Shown: positions 35,919-45,332 of the stretch, piece after piece
Position numbering within the stretch: the first letter of the stretch is position 1
Layout of the letters: each line of letters starts with the position of its first letter
Origin: Alteromonas lipotrueae
GTDB taxonomy: Bacteria; Pseudomonadota; Gammaproteobacteria; Enterobacterales; Alteromonadaceae
Direction: 5' to 3'
NCBI RefSeq assembly: GCF_019249215.1
Contig: NZ_JAESDI010000017.1
Coordinates: 22,812 to 86,811 of the forward strand
Length of the DNA: 64,000 nt
Notes under the pieces: generated by a model
Database searches by the model: none
Seen by the model: only the letters and a program-made list of their open reading frames with translations
Told to the model about the DNA's origin: nothing
Made by a program: the position numbers and the translations under genes

Positions 35919-38696
35919 TTATAACCCGAAGCGCGCTTTTAGCGTTTCTATACGCTTAAGTGATACTTCTTTTTCGAACGCTCTACTTGCTAGGCGGCGT
36001 TTAGCTAACGCACTTTTATCCATCTGCAATAACAGCTCTACGTGATTAAGATAAACCTCTTCGTTCGATATAGGCCGAGTTGCAATATCTGAATACAGCG
36101 TAAGGGCGGCTTCTTTATCACCTTTGGCAATCAGTATTTGTGCGAGCGTATCTACTGAATCTGCATTTTCAGGTTGTAAAGATACGGCCTTTCTCGCCAT
36201 GGCTTCAGCTTTATCTAAGTTTCCATTTTGAAAACTTAAAAACGCTAAGTTATTCAACACCACAAAATTATCTGGGGTTTTAGTCAAAATAGTTTCGTAG
36301 GTTGCTATAGCTTTTTGCTTGTCGATACCAATTTGGCGTTCAGCTAATAGCATGGCACTGCGTACATCGTTTGGCGTGTTATCCACATGCTTTTCAAGAA
36401 ATGAAAATGCTTCGGCTTGCTTACCTGTCATTTCATAAATGGCTACCATCAACAAGGCCATGTCTGAGTTAGGCGTAGCATCATAAGCCACCTCTGCATG
36501 TTCCAATGCTTGTTCTGGTTGTTTATCGATAACATATAGTCTTGCAAGAATACCGCGTACGAATGGCAGTGCTTGTACCTCATCAGAGGTATTATTGATA
36601 ACCTCCCATGCCGGTTTACTTTGCCCCATCATGGCATGGAAATACGCTTTTAATAGACTAATCTGGGCATCCGGACGTTTCGCCAATACTTTTTCAGTAA
36701 GCGCTAAACCGTCGCGGTAGTTGTTCTGAGAATCTAGGATAAGCAGCATGCCCAATACCGCGTTTTTATCTTGGGGGTAAAACTCAACCCAACGTTCAAA
36801 CAACGCTTTAGCTTTTCCAACTTCGTTTGCACGAATCAGCCCTTGGCCTTTTAAATTCCAAAACGCCATTGGGGTGCTTTCATCACCATCCACAGAGGCT
36901 AGCAAGCTATTGTTCTTGGCTACTTCACCCATTCTCGAATAAATACGCGCCAATAATAAACGCAAATCAATATTGTCTGATTGCTTTGTAAGTTGCTTCT
37001 CTAAGTAATCAACCACTACCGCATCATTTTTATCTCGTGCTTCTAGGGCATACCACATCGTTAACGCTTGCACGTCAGAAGCGTTGTCTTTTATATGAGA
37101 CTTCACAAGCGTGATAGCATCTGCAAACTGCTTCTGGGCAATTAATAACTTAACTTTTGCATACGCGACTTCTTTTTCAACGCCGTCTAGTTTTTCGGCA
37201 CTATTAAGTAACTCATCCGCGCTAGAAAACTCTTCTTGAACAATTGCAATGCTGGCTAGATAAACCAACGGCAAGGCGTTGTTTGGCGCTTGGTCACGCC
37301 ATTCGTTGGCAGCAACTTTGGCTTTTTCAAGCTCCCCAGTAGCGATGTAAGCGCGCAGCAAAGTATTTTGAGAGGCTGTAGATTCTGGTGCTCGTTGAAC
37401 CGCTTCTTCAATATTTACCAACCCGGTCACATCGTTTAATGAAAGTTGTAGCACGCCTAAACGGGCGAGGTCTTCTGGAGAGGTATCCACAACCGCTTCG
37501 GTTTTTTCAACCATTTGTTTAGCACCAAGCACGTTACCTTCACGAAGTAATTGATACCCCGCTTTTGAAAATAACGCTGCGTCTGTGGTCGTACCGCCTT
37601 CTACTCGGTTTAATACGGCAAGGGCTTCGTCATTTTCACCCAGTTGCAACATGCTGTCTGCCAGCATTCTTAAGCCTGGGTGATTTTCAGGTAACCGTGA
37701 TGCCACCATAGTAAGGTGTCGTTGGGCCGCTTCAAAATCTTGAATTTGATATGCGCTGAAACCGGCAACCAATCGCACCACTTGATCGTTACGACCATTT
37801 TGCACTGCGGTTTCCAAATGCGCTAAGGCTTTTGCATGATTACCATTAGCTGATTCAATAATGCCTTTAAACGTATTAAGCAATGGATGGGCTTCATTCA
37901 GCGTTAATAGTTCATCCACCACTGGCTCAGCACGTGCTAAATCGCGTTGCTCTATTAGCAAAGCAGCGTAAGCGAATTTACTGGTCACGTCTTTAGGAAA
38001 GGCTTTAGTGTAATCTTCGTAAACATCAATGGCCTCTGTTTGCTTTTGTTCTAGCAGATAAAGGCGGGCAAGCTGTAGTAAAACATCTTTGTTGCTTGGT
38101 GCTTGCTCTCGTAGTGTTTCCGTGGCGATAAGTGCTTGTGCATAGTCTTCTACAAGCACAAATTGGTAACTTTCGATTAAGCCCTTATACACAGACTGGG
38201 TATCGAGGGTAAGCAAATCACCGAGTAGCGCTTCTGCCTCTGTCAGTTTTTCCAACTGCACTAAGGCTTGAAGTTTATAAAAACCCACTTCGGCAGATTC
38301 TACGGCGGTCATGCCCTCTGCGCGGTAATCAACTTCCCCTAATGCGTTTTCCGCTCCCGATTGTTGATAGGCCACAGAGAGTAAAGGAATGACATCACTG
38401 GCTGGGTGTCCTAGCTCTAACGCTTTATTTAATTCTTTTTCAGCTGACACATAATTATCATTTTGAAGGTATAATTTACCTAACTCAAAACGGGGTACCG
38501 CTGCATCAGGATCTACCTGAATGGCATTTTTGTATTCAACGATTGCAGCAGCATTATTTTGATTTTGTGCATAAGCACGAGCGTCCTCTAGGTGAGCATC
38601 TATCGACTTATCACCGCATCCACCTAACAGACTGCTCAAAAGCAGGACAGCAATGGTAGATCGCTTAAAAATCTGCTGTGGGTAATTCTTATTCAT
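35919..38696 (-). CDS. PrsT-like TPR-repeat lipoprotein
   Basis: Exported lipoprotein, 925 residues, made almost wholly of tetratricopeptide repeats. The signal peptide ends in a lipobox LLGGC with Cys at about 27. About twenty TPR units follow, the last ones well conserved (YETILTKTPDNFVVLNNLAFLSFQ, then KAEAMARKAVSLQPENADSVDTLAQIL). Length and layout match the PEP-CTERM/XrtA-system protein PrsT. No exosortase, PEP-CTERM protein or polysaccharide gene is near it here, so that link is only by family. It is divergent from deaD. Confidence 0.82.
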   Translation of the reverse strand: MNKNYPQQIFKRSTIAVLLLSSLLGGCGDKSIDAHLEDARAYAQNQNNAAAIVEYKNAIQVDPDAAVPRFELGKLYLQNDNYVSAEKELNKALELGHPASDVIPLLSVAYQQSGAENALGEVDYRAEGMTAVESAEVGFYKLQALVQLEKLTEAEALLGDLLTLDTQSVYKGLIESYQFVLVEDYAQALIATETLREQAPSNKDVLLQLARLYLLEQKQTEAIDVYEDYTKAFPKDVTSKFAYAALLIEQRDLARAEPVVDELLTLNEAHPLLNTFKGIIESANGNHAKALAHLETAVQNGRNDQVVRLVAGFSAYQIQDFEAAQRHLTMVASRLPENHPGLRMLADSMLQLGENDEALAVLNRVEGGTTTDAALFSKAGYQLLREGNVLGAKQMVEKTEAVVDTSPEDLARLGVLQLSLNDVTGLVNIEEAVQRAPESTASQNTLLRAYIATGELEKAKVAANEWRDQAPNNALPLVYLASIAIVQEEFSSADELLNSAEKLDGVEKEVAYAKVKLLIAQKQFADAITLVKSHIKDNASDVQALTMWYALEARDKNDAVVVDYLEKQLTKQSDNIDLRLLLARIYSRMGEVAKNNSLLASVDGDESTPMAFWNLKGQGLIRANEVGKAKALFERWVEFYPQDKNAVLGMLLILDSQNNYRDGLALTEKVLAKRPDAQISLLKAYFHAMMGQSKPAWEVINNTSDEVQALPFVRGILARLYVIDKQPEQALEHAEVAYDATPNSDMALLMVAIYEMTGKQAEAFSFLEKHVDNTPNDVRSAMLLAERQIGIDKQKAIATYETILTKTPDNFVVLNNLAFLSFQNGNLDKAEAMARKAVSLQPENADSVDTLAQILIAKGDKEAALTLYSDIATRPISNEEVYLNHVELLLQMDKSALAKRRLASRAFEKEVSLKRIETLKARFGL

Positions 38697-38912
38697 TGTC
38701 GTTCCTTTGCCCTACATCATTTGAATTTCGAGGTATACCCGAAGTTTACACTATCAATTGTGCATTTTTTCGTCATTATTGTGCAATTTCGTGGCAACCT
38801 GACCATTATTCGAATATAATAACGTTTTTTGCAATACCGCGAGCACACTCCGACGTTTGAAGGCGTCCTACAGTATGCCGCACCCTCCTTACTTAAAGCA
38901 TCAGGACCCTTA

Positions 38913-40679
38913 ATGACAACAACTGTCGACATGACATTTAAAGATCTAAAACTACCAGAACCTATCTTACAAGCCCTTGAAAAAGTTGGCTACGAGAAAC
39001 CGTCACCTATTCAAGCCGAGAGTATTCCATTACTGCTTGAAGGTCACGACTTACTCGGTCAGGCCCAGACAGGGACAGGAAAAACCGCAGCGTTTGCCCT
39101 TCCAATGTTGGCAAATATCGATCCTGAGCAACGTAAGCCGCAATTACTGGTACTAGCACCTACTCGCGAATTAGCGATTCAGGTAGCAGAAGCGTTCCAA
39201 GTGTACGCTAGTTTCAGCCATAAAATTAAAGTACTGCCTGTTTACGGCGGTCAATCTTACGACAACCAAATTCGCCAGCTTAAGCGCGGCGTTCAAGTTG
39301 TAGTAGGAACACCAGGTCGTGTTATCGACCATATCAAACGCAAAACGTTGGATTTAAGTGAACTTAAATTCCTCGTACTTGATGAAGCCGACGAAATGCT
39401 ACGCATGGGCTTTATTGATGACGTTGAGCTTATTTTGAGCCACGCGCCAGCTGAACGCCAAACGGCGTTGTTCTCGGCAACCATGCCAGGTCCAATCAAG
39501 AAGATTACTCAGCGTTATCTTAAAGATCCTAAGCACGTAAAAATTGCGTCTAAGGTAAGTACTGCAAGTACTATTCGTCAACGTTACTGCCAAGTAGCGC
39601 CTCATCATAAGCTTGAAGCACTTACACGTATCATGGAAGTAGAGCGTTTTGACGGCATGATTATTTTCGTGCGTACTAAGACAGCTACTGTTGAACTTGC
39701 TGATAAACTTTCTGCACGTGGATACGATGTTGAACCGCTAAATGGTGACATTCCTCAGAACGCTCGTGAGCGCACTGTTGATAAACTTAAGCAAGGTAAC
39801 ATCGATATTTTAGTGGCAACTGATGTTGTTGCACGTGGTCTTGATGTTGAACGTGTTAGCCACGTTATCAACTACGACGTACCTTACGATAGTGAATCTT
39901 ATGTTCACCGTATTGGTCGTACAGGCCGTGCAGGTCGTACTGGTGATGCAATCCTTTTCATCTCGCATCGTGAAAAGCGTATGCTTTTCTCTATCGAGAA
40001 AACGACTAAGCAGCCAATTGAAGCTATGCCAATTCCTTCAATTAGTGAAATCAACGAAACGCGTTTAAGCCGTTTCAAGCAATCTGTTATTGAAGCTACG
40101 CAAGATGACAGCATTGAAACACTTATTCCATTAGTTGAGATGATTAAAGAAGAAGCTGAGGCTTCTCCTGAAGTGCTAATGGCAGCATTGCTTAAGATTG
40201 CACAAGGTGATGAGCCGCTTATCTTAAAAGAAAGCGACCGCCCTGACCTTCACAGCAAGCCACCTCGTGACAGCCGTGAACCTCGTGGAGACCGCAGAGA
40301 TGGTGGCCGTGACGGTCGTGAACGTAAGCCTAGAGCACCTCGCACTGGTCGTAAGCCAGAAGCAGGTATGCAGCGCTTCCGTATCGACGTAGGTCATACA
40401 CACGGTGCTAAGCCTGGTAATATCGTTGGCGCAATCGCAAACGAAGGTAACATGGATTCTAAGCACATTGGTGCTATCGAAATTTATGATAACTTCAGTA
40501 CTGTTGATTTGCCGGAAGGCATGCCAAAAGAGACTAAAGACAAGCTTCAAGGTACTCGCGTAGCGGGTCAGCGTTTGTCTATTCGCGAATGGTCAGACAC
40601 ACCACCAGCAAAGCGTGAACGAGGCGACAACCGCGGTGAAAACCGTAGCCGTGATAATCGCGCACGTCGCAAGTCGTAA
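38913..40679 (+). CDS. deaD: DEAD-box ATP-dependent RNA helicase DeaD/CsdA
   Basis: RNA helicase for ribosome assembly and mRNA decay in the cold. 588 residues from the ATG at 38913, which has AGGA 7 bases upstream; the frame also opens 28 codons earlier without homology. Core motifs are intact: AQTGTGKTAAF (I), PTRELA (Ia), DEAD (II), SAT (III), HRIGRTGRAGR (VI). An Arg/Gly/Asp-rich linker (about 440-480) leads to the CsdA/DbpA-type RNA-binding domain (MQRFRIDVGHTHGAKPGNIVG), and the tail is again Arg/Asn-rich. The gene ends before a strong terminator at 40757. Confidence 0.95.
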   Translation: MTTTVDMTFKDLKLPEPILQALEKVGYEKPSPIQAESIPLLLEGHDLLGQAQTGTGKTAAFALPMLANIDPEQRKPQLLVLAPTRELAIQVAEAFQVYASFSHKIKVLPVYGGQSYDNQIRQLKRGVQVVVGTPGRVIDHIKRKTLDLSELKFLVLDEADEMLRMGFIDDVELILSHAPAERQTALFSATMPGPIKKITQRYLKDPKHVKIASKVSTASTIRQRYCQVAPHHKLEALTRIMEVERFDGMIIFVRTKTATVELADKLSARGYDVEPLNGDIPQNARERTVDKLKQGNIDILVATDVVARGLDVERVSHVINYDVPYDSESYVHRIGRTGRAGRTGDAILFISHREKRMLFSIEKTTKQPIEAMPIPSISEINETRLSRFKQSVIEATQDDSIETLIPLVEMIKEEAEASPEVLMAALLKIAQGDEPLILKESDRPDLHSKPPRDSREPRGDRRDGGRDGRERKPRAPRTGRKPEAGMQRFRIDVGHTHGAKPGNIVGAIANEGNMDSKHIGAIEIYDNFSTVDLPEGMPKETKDKLQGTRVAGQRLSIREWSDTPPAKRERGDNRGENRSRDNRARRKS

Positions 40680-40756
40680 GAACGAAAAACAAGTAAATTT
40701 CACCTTTATATAACATTAGTGAATATAAAGGCTGATTTCGTTGTTTATAAATAAAA

Positions 40757-40792
40757 AGAATTAGCGCAAAATAGCGTTAGTTCTTTTTTTTT
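40757..40792 (+). terminator. Intrinsic terminator between deaD and cysG
   Basis: AGAATTAGCGC and GCGTTAGTTCT pair over 11 bp (two wobbles) with a six-base loop, followed by eight T. It is 78 bases after the deaD stop and ends only 12 bases before the cysG start codon. Either cysG has a promoter overlapping the hairpin, or the hairpin is part of its leader. Confidence 0.85.
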
Positions 40793-40804
40793 ATGTGCCC
40801 CTTA

Positions 40805-42190
40805 ATGGATTACTTTCCCCTATTTTTAGATGCTCGCTCTCTTCGCTGTTTAATTGTTGGCGCTGGAGAAGTCGCTGCCCGCAAACTTGAGCTCATCATG
40901 AAAACTCCTGCCACCATCACTGTGGTGGCGCCGTGGGCTTGCGACACCGTAAAACGTTTGGCTAAAAACGAGAAAGTAACGCTTATTGAACGGGAATTTA
41001 TCGACAGCGATTTAACCGATAAAGACATGGTTTTTATCGCCACCGATAAATCTGAAACCAATCAAGCTATTCACGATTTAGCGCGCGAACAAAAAGTGCT
41101 CGTAAATGTGGTTGATAACACGCCACTTTGCCAATTCATCACCCCTTCTATTGTAGACCGTTCCCCTATCATAATTGCTATGAGCAGTGGCGGCGTAGCC
41201 CCCGTATTATTGCGCTATTTACGCCAAAAACTAGAAACCGTATTGCCCGCTAATTTAAGTAAACTAGGTGCCTTCTCTGAAAAATTCAGAGAAAAAGTAA
41301 AGCAATCTTTGAATGGTGTTACTGCTCGGCGATATTTCTGGGAAGACGTGTTAGACGGTGATATAGCTGAAATGGTTGAAAAAGGCCAAGACAGTAAAGC
41401 CGATGCGGCGTTTGAGACTGCGCTAACGGCAGCGGCTGAAAATAACCAAGTTCAAGGTCAAGTTTATTTAGTTGGCGCAGGCCCTGGCGATCCTGATTTA
41501 TTAACCTTTCGCGCATTGCGCCTAATGCAAAAAGCCGATGTGGTGGTTTACGATAGATTGGTGTCGCCACAGATTTTAGAACTCGTTCGCCGCGATGCCG
41601 AAAAGATTTACGTTGGTAAAGCGAAGAGCAACCATAGCTTGCCGCAAGATGACATAAACCAGTTAATGGTTGATGAAGCGAAAAAAGGTAACCGAGTGGT
41701 GCGCTTAAAAGGCGGAGACCCGTTTATTTTTGGTCGTGGCGGCGAAGAAATTCAAACCCTTATTCAACATGGAATAGAGTTTCAAGTTGTACCAGGTATT
41801 ACCGCAGCTAATGGCGCTTCAAGCTATGCAGGCATTCCTCTAACCCATAGAGATCATGCTCAATCTGTGGTGTTTGCTACAGGCCACTTAAAAGACGGTA
41901 CGATTGATTTGAATTGGCAGTCGTTAGCGCATAAAAACCAAACCATCGTGTTTTATATGGGATTAACTGGCTTACCCATTATCTGTGAAAAACTGATTGA
42001 AAATGGCCTTACCCCAGATACGCCAATTGCCCTTATTCAGTCGGCTACCACTGAAAACCAAGTAGTGGTGACAGGCACGCTAAGCGATATTACGCAAAAC
42101 CCTGCTACGTCAGAATTAAAACCACCAACGTTAATCATCGTAGGCACTGTGGTGAGTTTACATAAACAGCTGAATTGGTTTGGGGACTAA
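40805..42190 (+). CDS. cysG: Siroheme synthase (trifunctional)
   Basis: Makes siroheme from uroporphyrinogen III. 461 residues. The N-terminal half is the NAD-dependent precorrin-2 dehydrogenase/ferrochelatase (MDYFPLFLDARS, LIVGAGEVAARKLELI). The C-terminal half, from about residue 218, is uroporphyrinogen III methyltransferase (VYLVGAGPGDPDLLTFRALRL, VVRLKGGDPFIFGRGGEE). The frame opens four codons earlier (40793), but CysG proteins start at MDxxP, so 40805 is chosen; no Shine-Dalgarno is visible for either. Siroheme is needed by NirB in this window and by sulfite reductase. Confidence 0.94.
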   Translation: MDYFPLFLDARSLRCLIVGAGEVAARKLELIMKTPATITVVAPWACDTVKRLAKNEKVTLIEREFIDSDLTDKDMVFIATDKSETNQAIHDLAREQKVLVNVVDNTPLCQFITPSIVDRSPIIIAMSSGGVAPVLLRYLRQKLETVLPANLSKLGAFSEKFREKVKQSLNGVTARRYFWEDVLDGDIAEMVEKGQDSKADAAFETALTAAAENNQVQGQVYLVGAGPGDPDLLTFRALRLMQKADVVVYDRLVSPQILELVRRDAEKIYVGKAKSNHSLPQDDINQLMVDEAKKGNRVVRLKGGDPFIFGRGGEEIQTLIQHGIEFQVVPGITAANGASSYAGIPLTHRDHAQSVVFATGHLKDGTIDLNWQSLAHKNQTIVFYMGLTGLPIICEKLIENGLTPDTPIALIQSATTENQVVVTGTLSDITQNPATSELKPPTLIIVGTVVSLHKQLNWFGD

Positions 42191-42369
42191 ACCAGCTAGC
42201 TAGCCAAAGTAGCAATGAAACGTCTTAACGATTTTGTTGCAATTTGCTCATCCATACGCATACTGAAATAATCGGTTGACCACAAATTGGCATTAGCAAA
42301 TTGGTAGTAGCATTAAGCTGTACGTTTCCAATAAAGACGCAAATAAATAATGCTAGTAAGCAAGCACAA

Positions 42370-43347
42370 TTGCTGACTAGGACTGTTCTCACTTCATTTA
42401 TATTGCCACTACTTTTCATTTTGCTTATGCTTTGTATTTACCCTATTAATACTTACGCGTCACAACTCTCTTTTCAGAAATCGGTTTCGCCTAGTGATAT
42501 TCAATTTACGTATCGCTGGTTAGATGCTGACGGGGCCGAGCAAAACGTTGAATTTTCGTTGCCGAGCGAAGCATTACATGTAGCCCCTACCACACAGGCT
42601 AACTATAAACCTGACATAGCTCAGCGGTACGTGACTGTCTCATTGATGAAAGAGGCAAAAAAGATAAATCCCCGCGAGGCGATTGTTTCAGTAAAGCAAA
42701 AAAACGATGACATCACCATTAGTGTTAAATCGACCAAGCCCAACATGAGCGACCAGATACTTAGCCAATTAAAAGACGTGCAACGAACTGCCTATAACGA
42801 CTACCTCGAAAAACACTACTACACTCGATTCACTACATTATTTAACGAGCAAGCGGTTAAACCCGACCATCTTCGCTATATTGCACAAACCTACGAAGCA
42901 ATGCGACCTATCTCAGAAGCGTTTTACGACAAAATCGGTCGAGTGGAAAATAACCGTGCATACTTAACATTATTACTTGGATGGATACAAACTATCCCTT
43001 ACGACACACTGGAAGACCGAGTGGCTAGTAATGGTTCGGGTTTCGCGCCACCTCTAGGGCTATTGACGCAAAATAGGGGAGACTGTGACAGCAAAGCTGT
43101 ACTCACTGGCGCGTTAGTGCGCGCATTTCTGCCAACCGCTCATATAGTCATGATATTTTTACCTCACCATGCCTTGTTAGGTGTAGATATTAATGCCATC
43201 AACAGCGATGAAAAATTAGAGATTGAAGGTAAAACTTACGTGCTATTTGATCCAACAGGCCCCGCACTTATTCGCTTTGGTGATATTTCTGATGATACTA
43301 AACGCTATATATCCACCGGCCGCTATCAAGTTGAACATATTGACTAG
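42370..43347 (+). CDS. Exported transglutaminase-like/cysteine-peptidase-fold protein
   Basis: About 325 residues. The N-terminus (from TTG at 42370) reads as a signal peptide with a long hydrophobic stretch ending NTYA. A TTG at 42301 would add 23 residues, and no ATG suits, so the start is uncertain. The C-terminal half has a Cys-His-Asp triad as in transglutaminase-like enzymes: RGDCDSKAVL, FLPHHALLG and LFDPTGPA. Substrate and role are unknown. A second, truncated copy lies at 44742-45329, beyond a transposase element. Confidence 0.7.
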   Translation: MLTRTVLTSFILPLLFILLMLCIYPINTYASQLSFQKSVSPSDIQFTYRWLDADGAEQNVEFSLPSEALHVAPTTQANYKPDIAQRYVTVSLMKEAKKINPREAIVSVKQKNDDITISVKSTKPNMSDQILSQLKDVQRTAYNDYLEKHYYTRFTTLFNEQAVKPDHLRYIAQTYEAMRPISEAFYDKIGRVENNRAYLTLLLGWIQTIPYDTLEDRVASNGSGFAPPLGLLTQNRGDCDSKAVLTGALVRAFLPTAHIVMIFLPHHALLGVDINAINSDEKLEIEGKTYVLFDPTGPALIRFGDISDDTKRYISTGRYQVEHID

Positions 43348-43419
43348 TATCGGGTAAAAATCATCCTCATTAAATGCAAAAAGGCGCACTCTCGGTAGAA
43401 TACAGAATGCTACTGTAAC

Positions 43420-44740
43420 AAGACAGGCACCTTAAGAAATGGAAAAGTGGCATGCTTGACGACTCTGAACTAGGTTATTGATGCAGATAAATTTATCTGT
43501 TTTGGAGATTGTCATTAAATGTGGATGTGAGCGTAAGTCTAATTTTAACTTAACGGTATTTATTCCTTCACTCGCGTGAAGTGGCAATAGATCTAGCTGT
43601 TCAGGCGCAACGCTATCCCAGTAACCGCCTAGCACTTTGTCGCCCCTGAACCCGTTGCTGATATTGATTGTGGGCATACTGTTCAAGGTGTATCACTTTG
43701 CCAGCGGCATGTTTAAAGCAGGTTTCAAATTGCGTGGTTAAAATTAGCCATTGTTCGTGTTCAATATTGAGGCGCTCTAGGATGGTAGGCAGGCTGTGTT
43801 CGACTATCCCACGTTTGTTTGGGTGGATATACCGGCTAGTTATGTCGACAAGCTGAAGGTAATCTGGGAGGGTAAAAGGTAAACCCTGGAATATATTTTG
43901 TTTCGGGCTCCCCGCAAAAGGCATGAGTCGTTTGGGCGTTTTACCTACCCTGGCGGCGTTAATACGATATTGGATACTCGTATGAGCAGAGGTCTCTGGC
44001 GTTTTCGCTATCTTTGCCCGTACTGGGTTTAAATCGACATAGGCCATACAAGCTGCAAGGGCCGATTCATCTAATAGCGCTTGAGACTTAAATCGCCCCT
44101 CCCAAAAATGCCCGGTGCAGTCATCTTCTTTATTGGCAGCTCTGGCAATATACTCATTGAGAGCACGCATAAACCAACTGATATCAATCAGCCGCTTGCG
44201 CCAGACTACTGCTGTTTCCTCTACCGTTTTAATCTGTGTTTCGTGCAAGTCTTTACATAACTCTGGGGATAGGTAGCGCTGTGTGAGCAAGGTGCCTTTA
44301 TACAACTTGTGCCAACGTTGAATTATTTCTTCTGTGGTAAATGCATCCGCCTTATCTTTAGCAACATGCAGCACCACGTGCGTATGATTGCTCATCACCG
44401 CATAGGCGCATACATCAATAGCAAACACTTCACTTAGGGTATGAATTCGGTCTTCCACCCATTGACGACGATGCTCAAAGCTTTTGCCGTCTTGTTCACC
44501 ACATAAGAATGCGCGGCGTACACAGCGAGAAACGCAGTGATAATATGGCGTATCCAATAAACTAATTTGCGACTTTCTGGCTTTTGGCATCAGGACTTTC
44601 TAACGTTGGTTTACTCCTTTAACAGTGTGAATAACTAACCAAATTAAAGAAAGTGTACTGAGGTACAGTTTTGATACCGCGTGTTATGCCTGTCTCATTA
44701 ATTACTTCTCATTAATTAATTGTGCCTGTCTTAATTAGTT
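43420..44740 (-). mobile_element. REP-associated tyrosine transposase element with inverted terminal motifs
   Basis: A RAYT gene (43613-44590) is flanked on the left by AAGACAGGCACCTTA (43420-43434). On the right are two related inverted motifs, TATGCCTGTCTCATTA (44685-44700) and TGTGCCTGTCTTAATTAG (44721-44738). The shared core is GACAGGCAC/GTGCCTGTC, so these are probable element ends. The right end stops within about 4 bases of where homology of the truncated transglutaminase-like copy begins. Exact boundaries are inferred. Confidence 0.65.
43613..44590 (-). CDS. REP-associated tyrosine transposase (RAYT, Y1/IS200-like)
   Basis: 325-residue HUH single-strand transposase of the TnpA-REP type. 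The HUH metal motif is NHTHVVL near residue 69. The usual RAYT middle part follows: ALNEYIARAANKEDDCTGHF with the candidate catalytic Tyr, WEGRFKSQALLDESALAACM and AYVDLNPVRAKI, then the C-terminal GLPFTLPDYLQLVD. Such enzymes process short palindromic repeats and rarely move much else. The gene seems intact. It is bordered by GACAGGCAC-type motifs and sits between two copies of one gene. Confidence 0.9.
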   Translation of the reverse strand: MPKARKSQISLLDTPYYHCVSRCVRRAFLCGEQDGKSFEHRRQWVEDRIHTLSEVFAIDVCAYAVMSNHTHVVLHVAKDKADAFTTEEIIQRWHKLYKGTLLTQRYLSPELCKDLHETQIKTVEETAVVWRKRLIDISWFMRALNEYIARAANKEDDCTGHFWEGRFKSQALLDESALAACMAYVDLNPVRAKIAKTPETSAHTSIQYRINAARVGKTPKRLMPFAGSPKQNIFQGLPFTLPDYLQLVDITSRYIHPNKRGIVEHSLPTILERLNIEHEQWLILTTQFETCFKHAAGKVIHLEQYAHNQYQQRVQGRQSARRLLG

Positions 44741-44741
44741 A

Positions 44742-45329
44742 TTATCTCAATTAAAAAGTGTGCAGCGAACAGCTTATACTGACTATCTTGATAAACACTA
44801 TTACACCCGCTTCACCACGCTTTTTAACCAGCAAGCGGTAAAGCCTGATCACCTTCGTTATGTTGCACAAACTTTTGAATCACTTAGGCCTATCTCGGAA
44901 GCGTTTTACGACAAAGTAGATCGTATTGAAAATAACCGTGCTTACTTACAGTTGATGACTAGCTGGGTACAAAGTATTCCTTATGATTCGCTAGAAGACA
45001 GAGTCGCGAGTAATGGTTCTGGGTTTGCGCCTCCACTAGGGTTACTTATGCAAAATAGAGGGGACTGCGACAGTAAGGCGGTTCTAACTGGCGCGCTGGT
45101 ACGTGCCTTTCTTCCTTCCACCAGAATCATTATGGTTTTTCTTCCCCATCATGCGTTATTAGGGGGAGCTATAAATGCCGTTCCTGAAGACGAGAAATTA
45201 GAGGTTGAGGGTGAGACTTATGTACTGTTTGACCCAACAGGCCCAGCCCTTATCCCCTTTGGCGATATTTCAGATGACACGAAACGCTACATCTCTACCG
45301 GCCGTTATCAAGTGGAACATATTGACTAA
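44742..45329 (+). pseudogene. Truncated second copy of the transglutaminase-like gene
   Basis: In-frame remnant very similar to residues about 135-325 of the upstream copy, keeping RGDCDSKAVL, FLPHHALLG and FDPTGPA and the identical last segment STGRYQVEHID. Homology begins at LSQLK (codons from 44742) directly after the right end of the RAYT element. The signal peptide and N-terminal domain are absent. A GTG at 44760 could start a 189-residue cytoplasmic protein, but with no export signal it is probably dead. The triad has been kept despite scattered substitutions. Confidence 0.75.
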
Positions 45330-45332
45330 AAC

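Noticed and set aside
40224..40550. 108-codon minus-strand frame inside deaD
   Set aside because: Antisense to the Arg/Gly-rich linker and RNA-binding domain of deaD; biased codons of that region create long open antisense frames.
43432..43686. 84-codon minus-strand frame at the left end of the transposase element
   Set aside because: It overlaps the RAYT 3' end in another frame and covers element-end sequence; no recognisable product.
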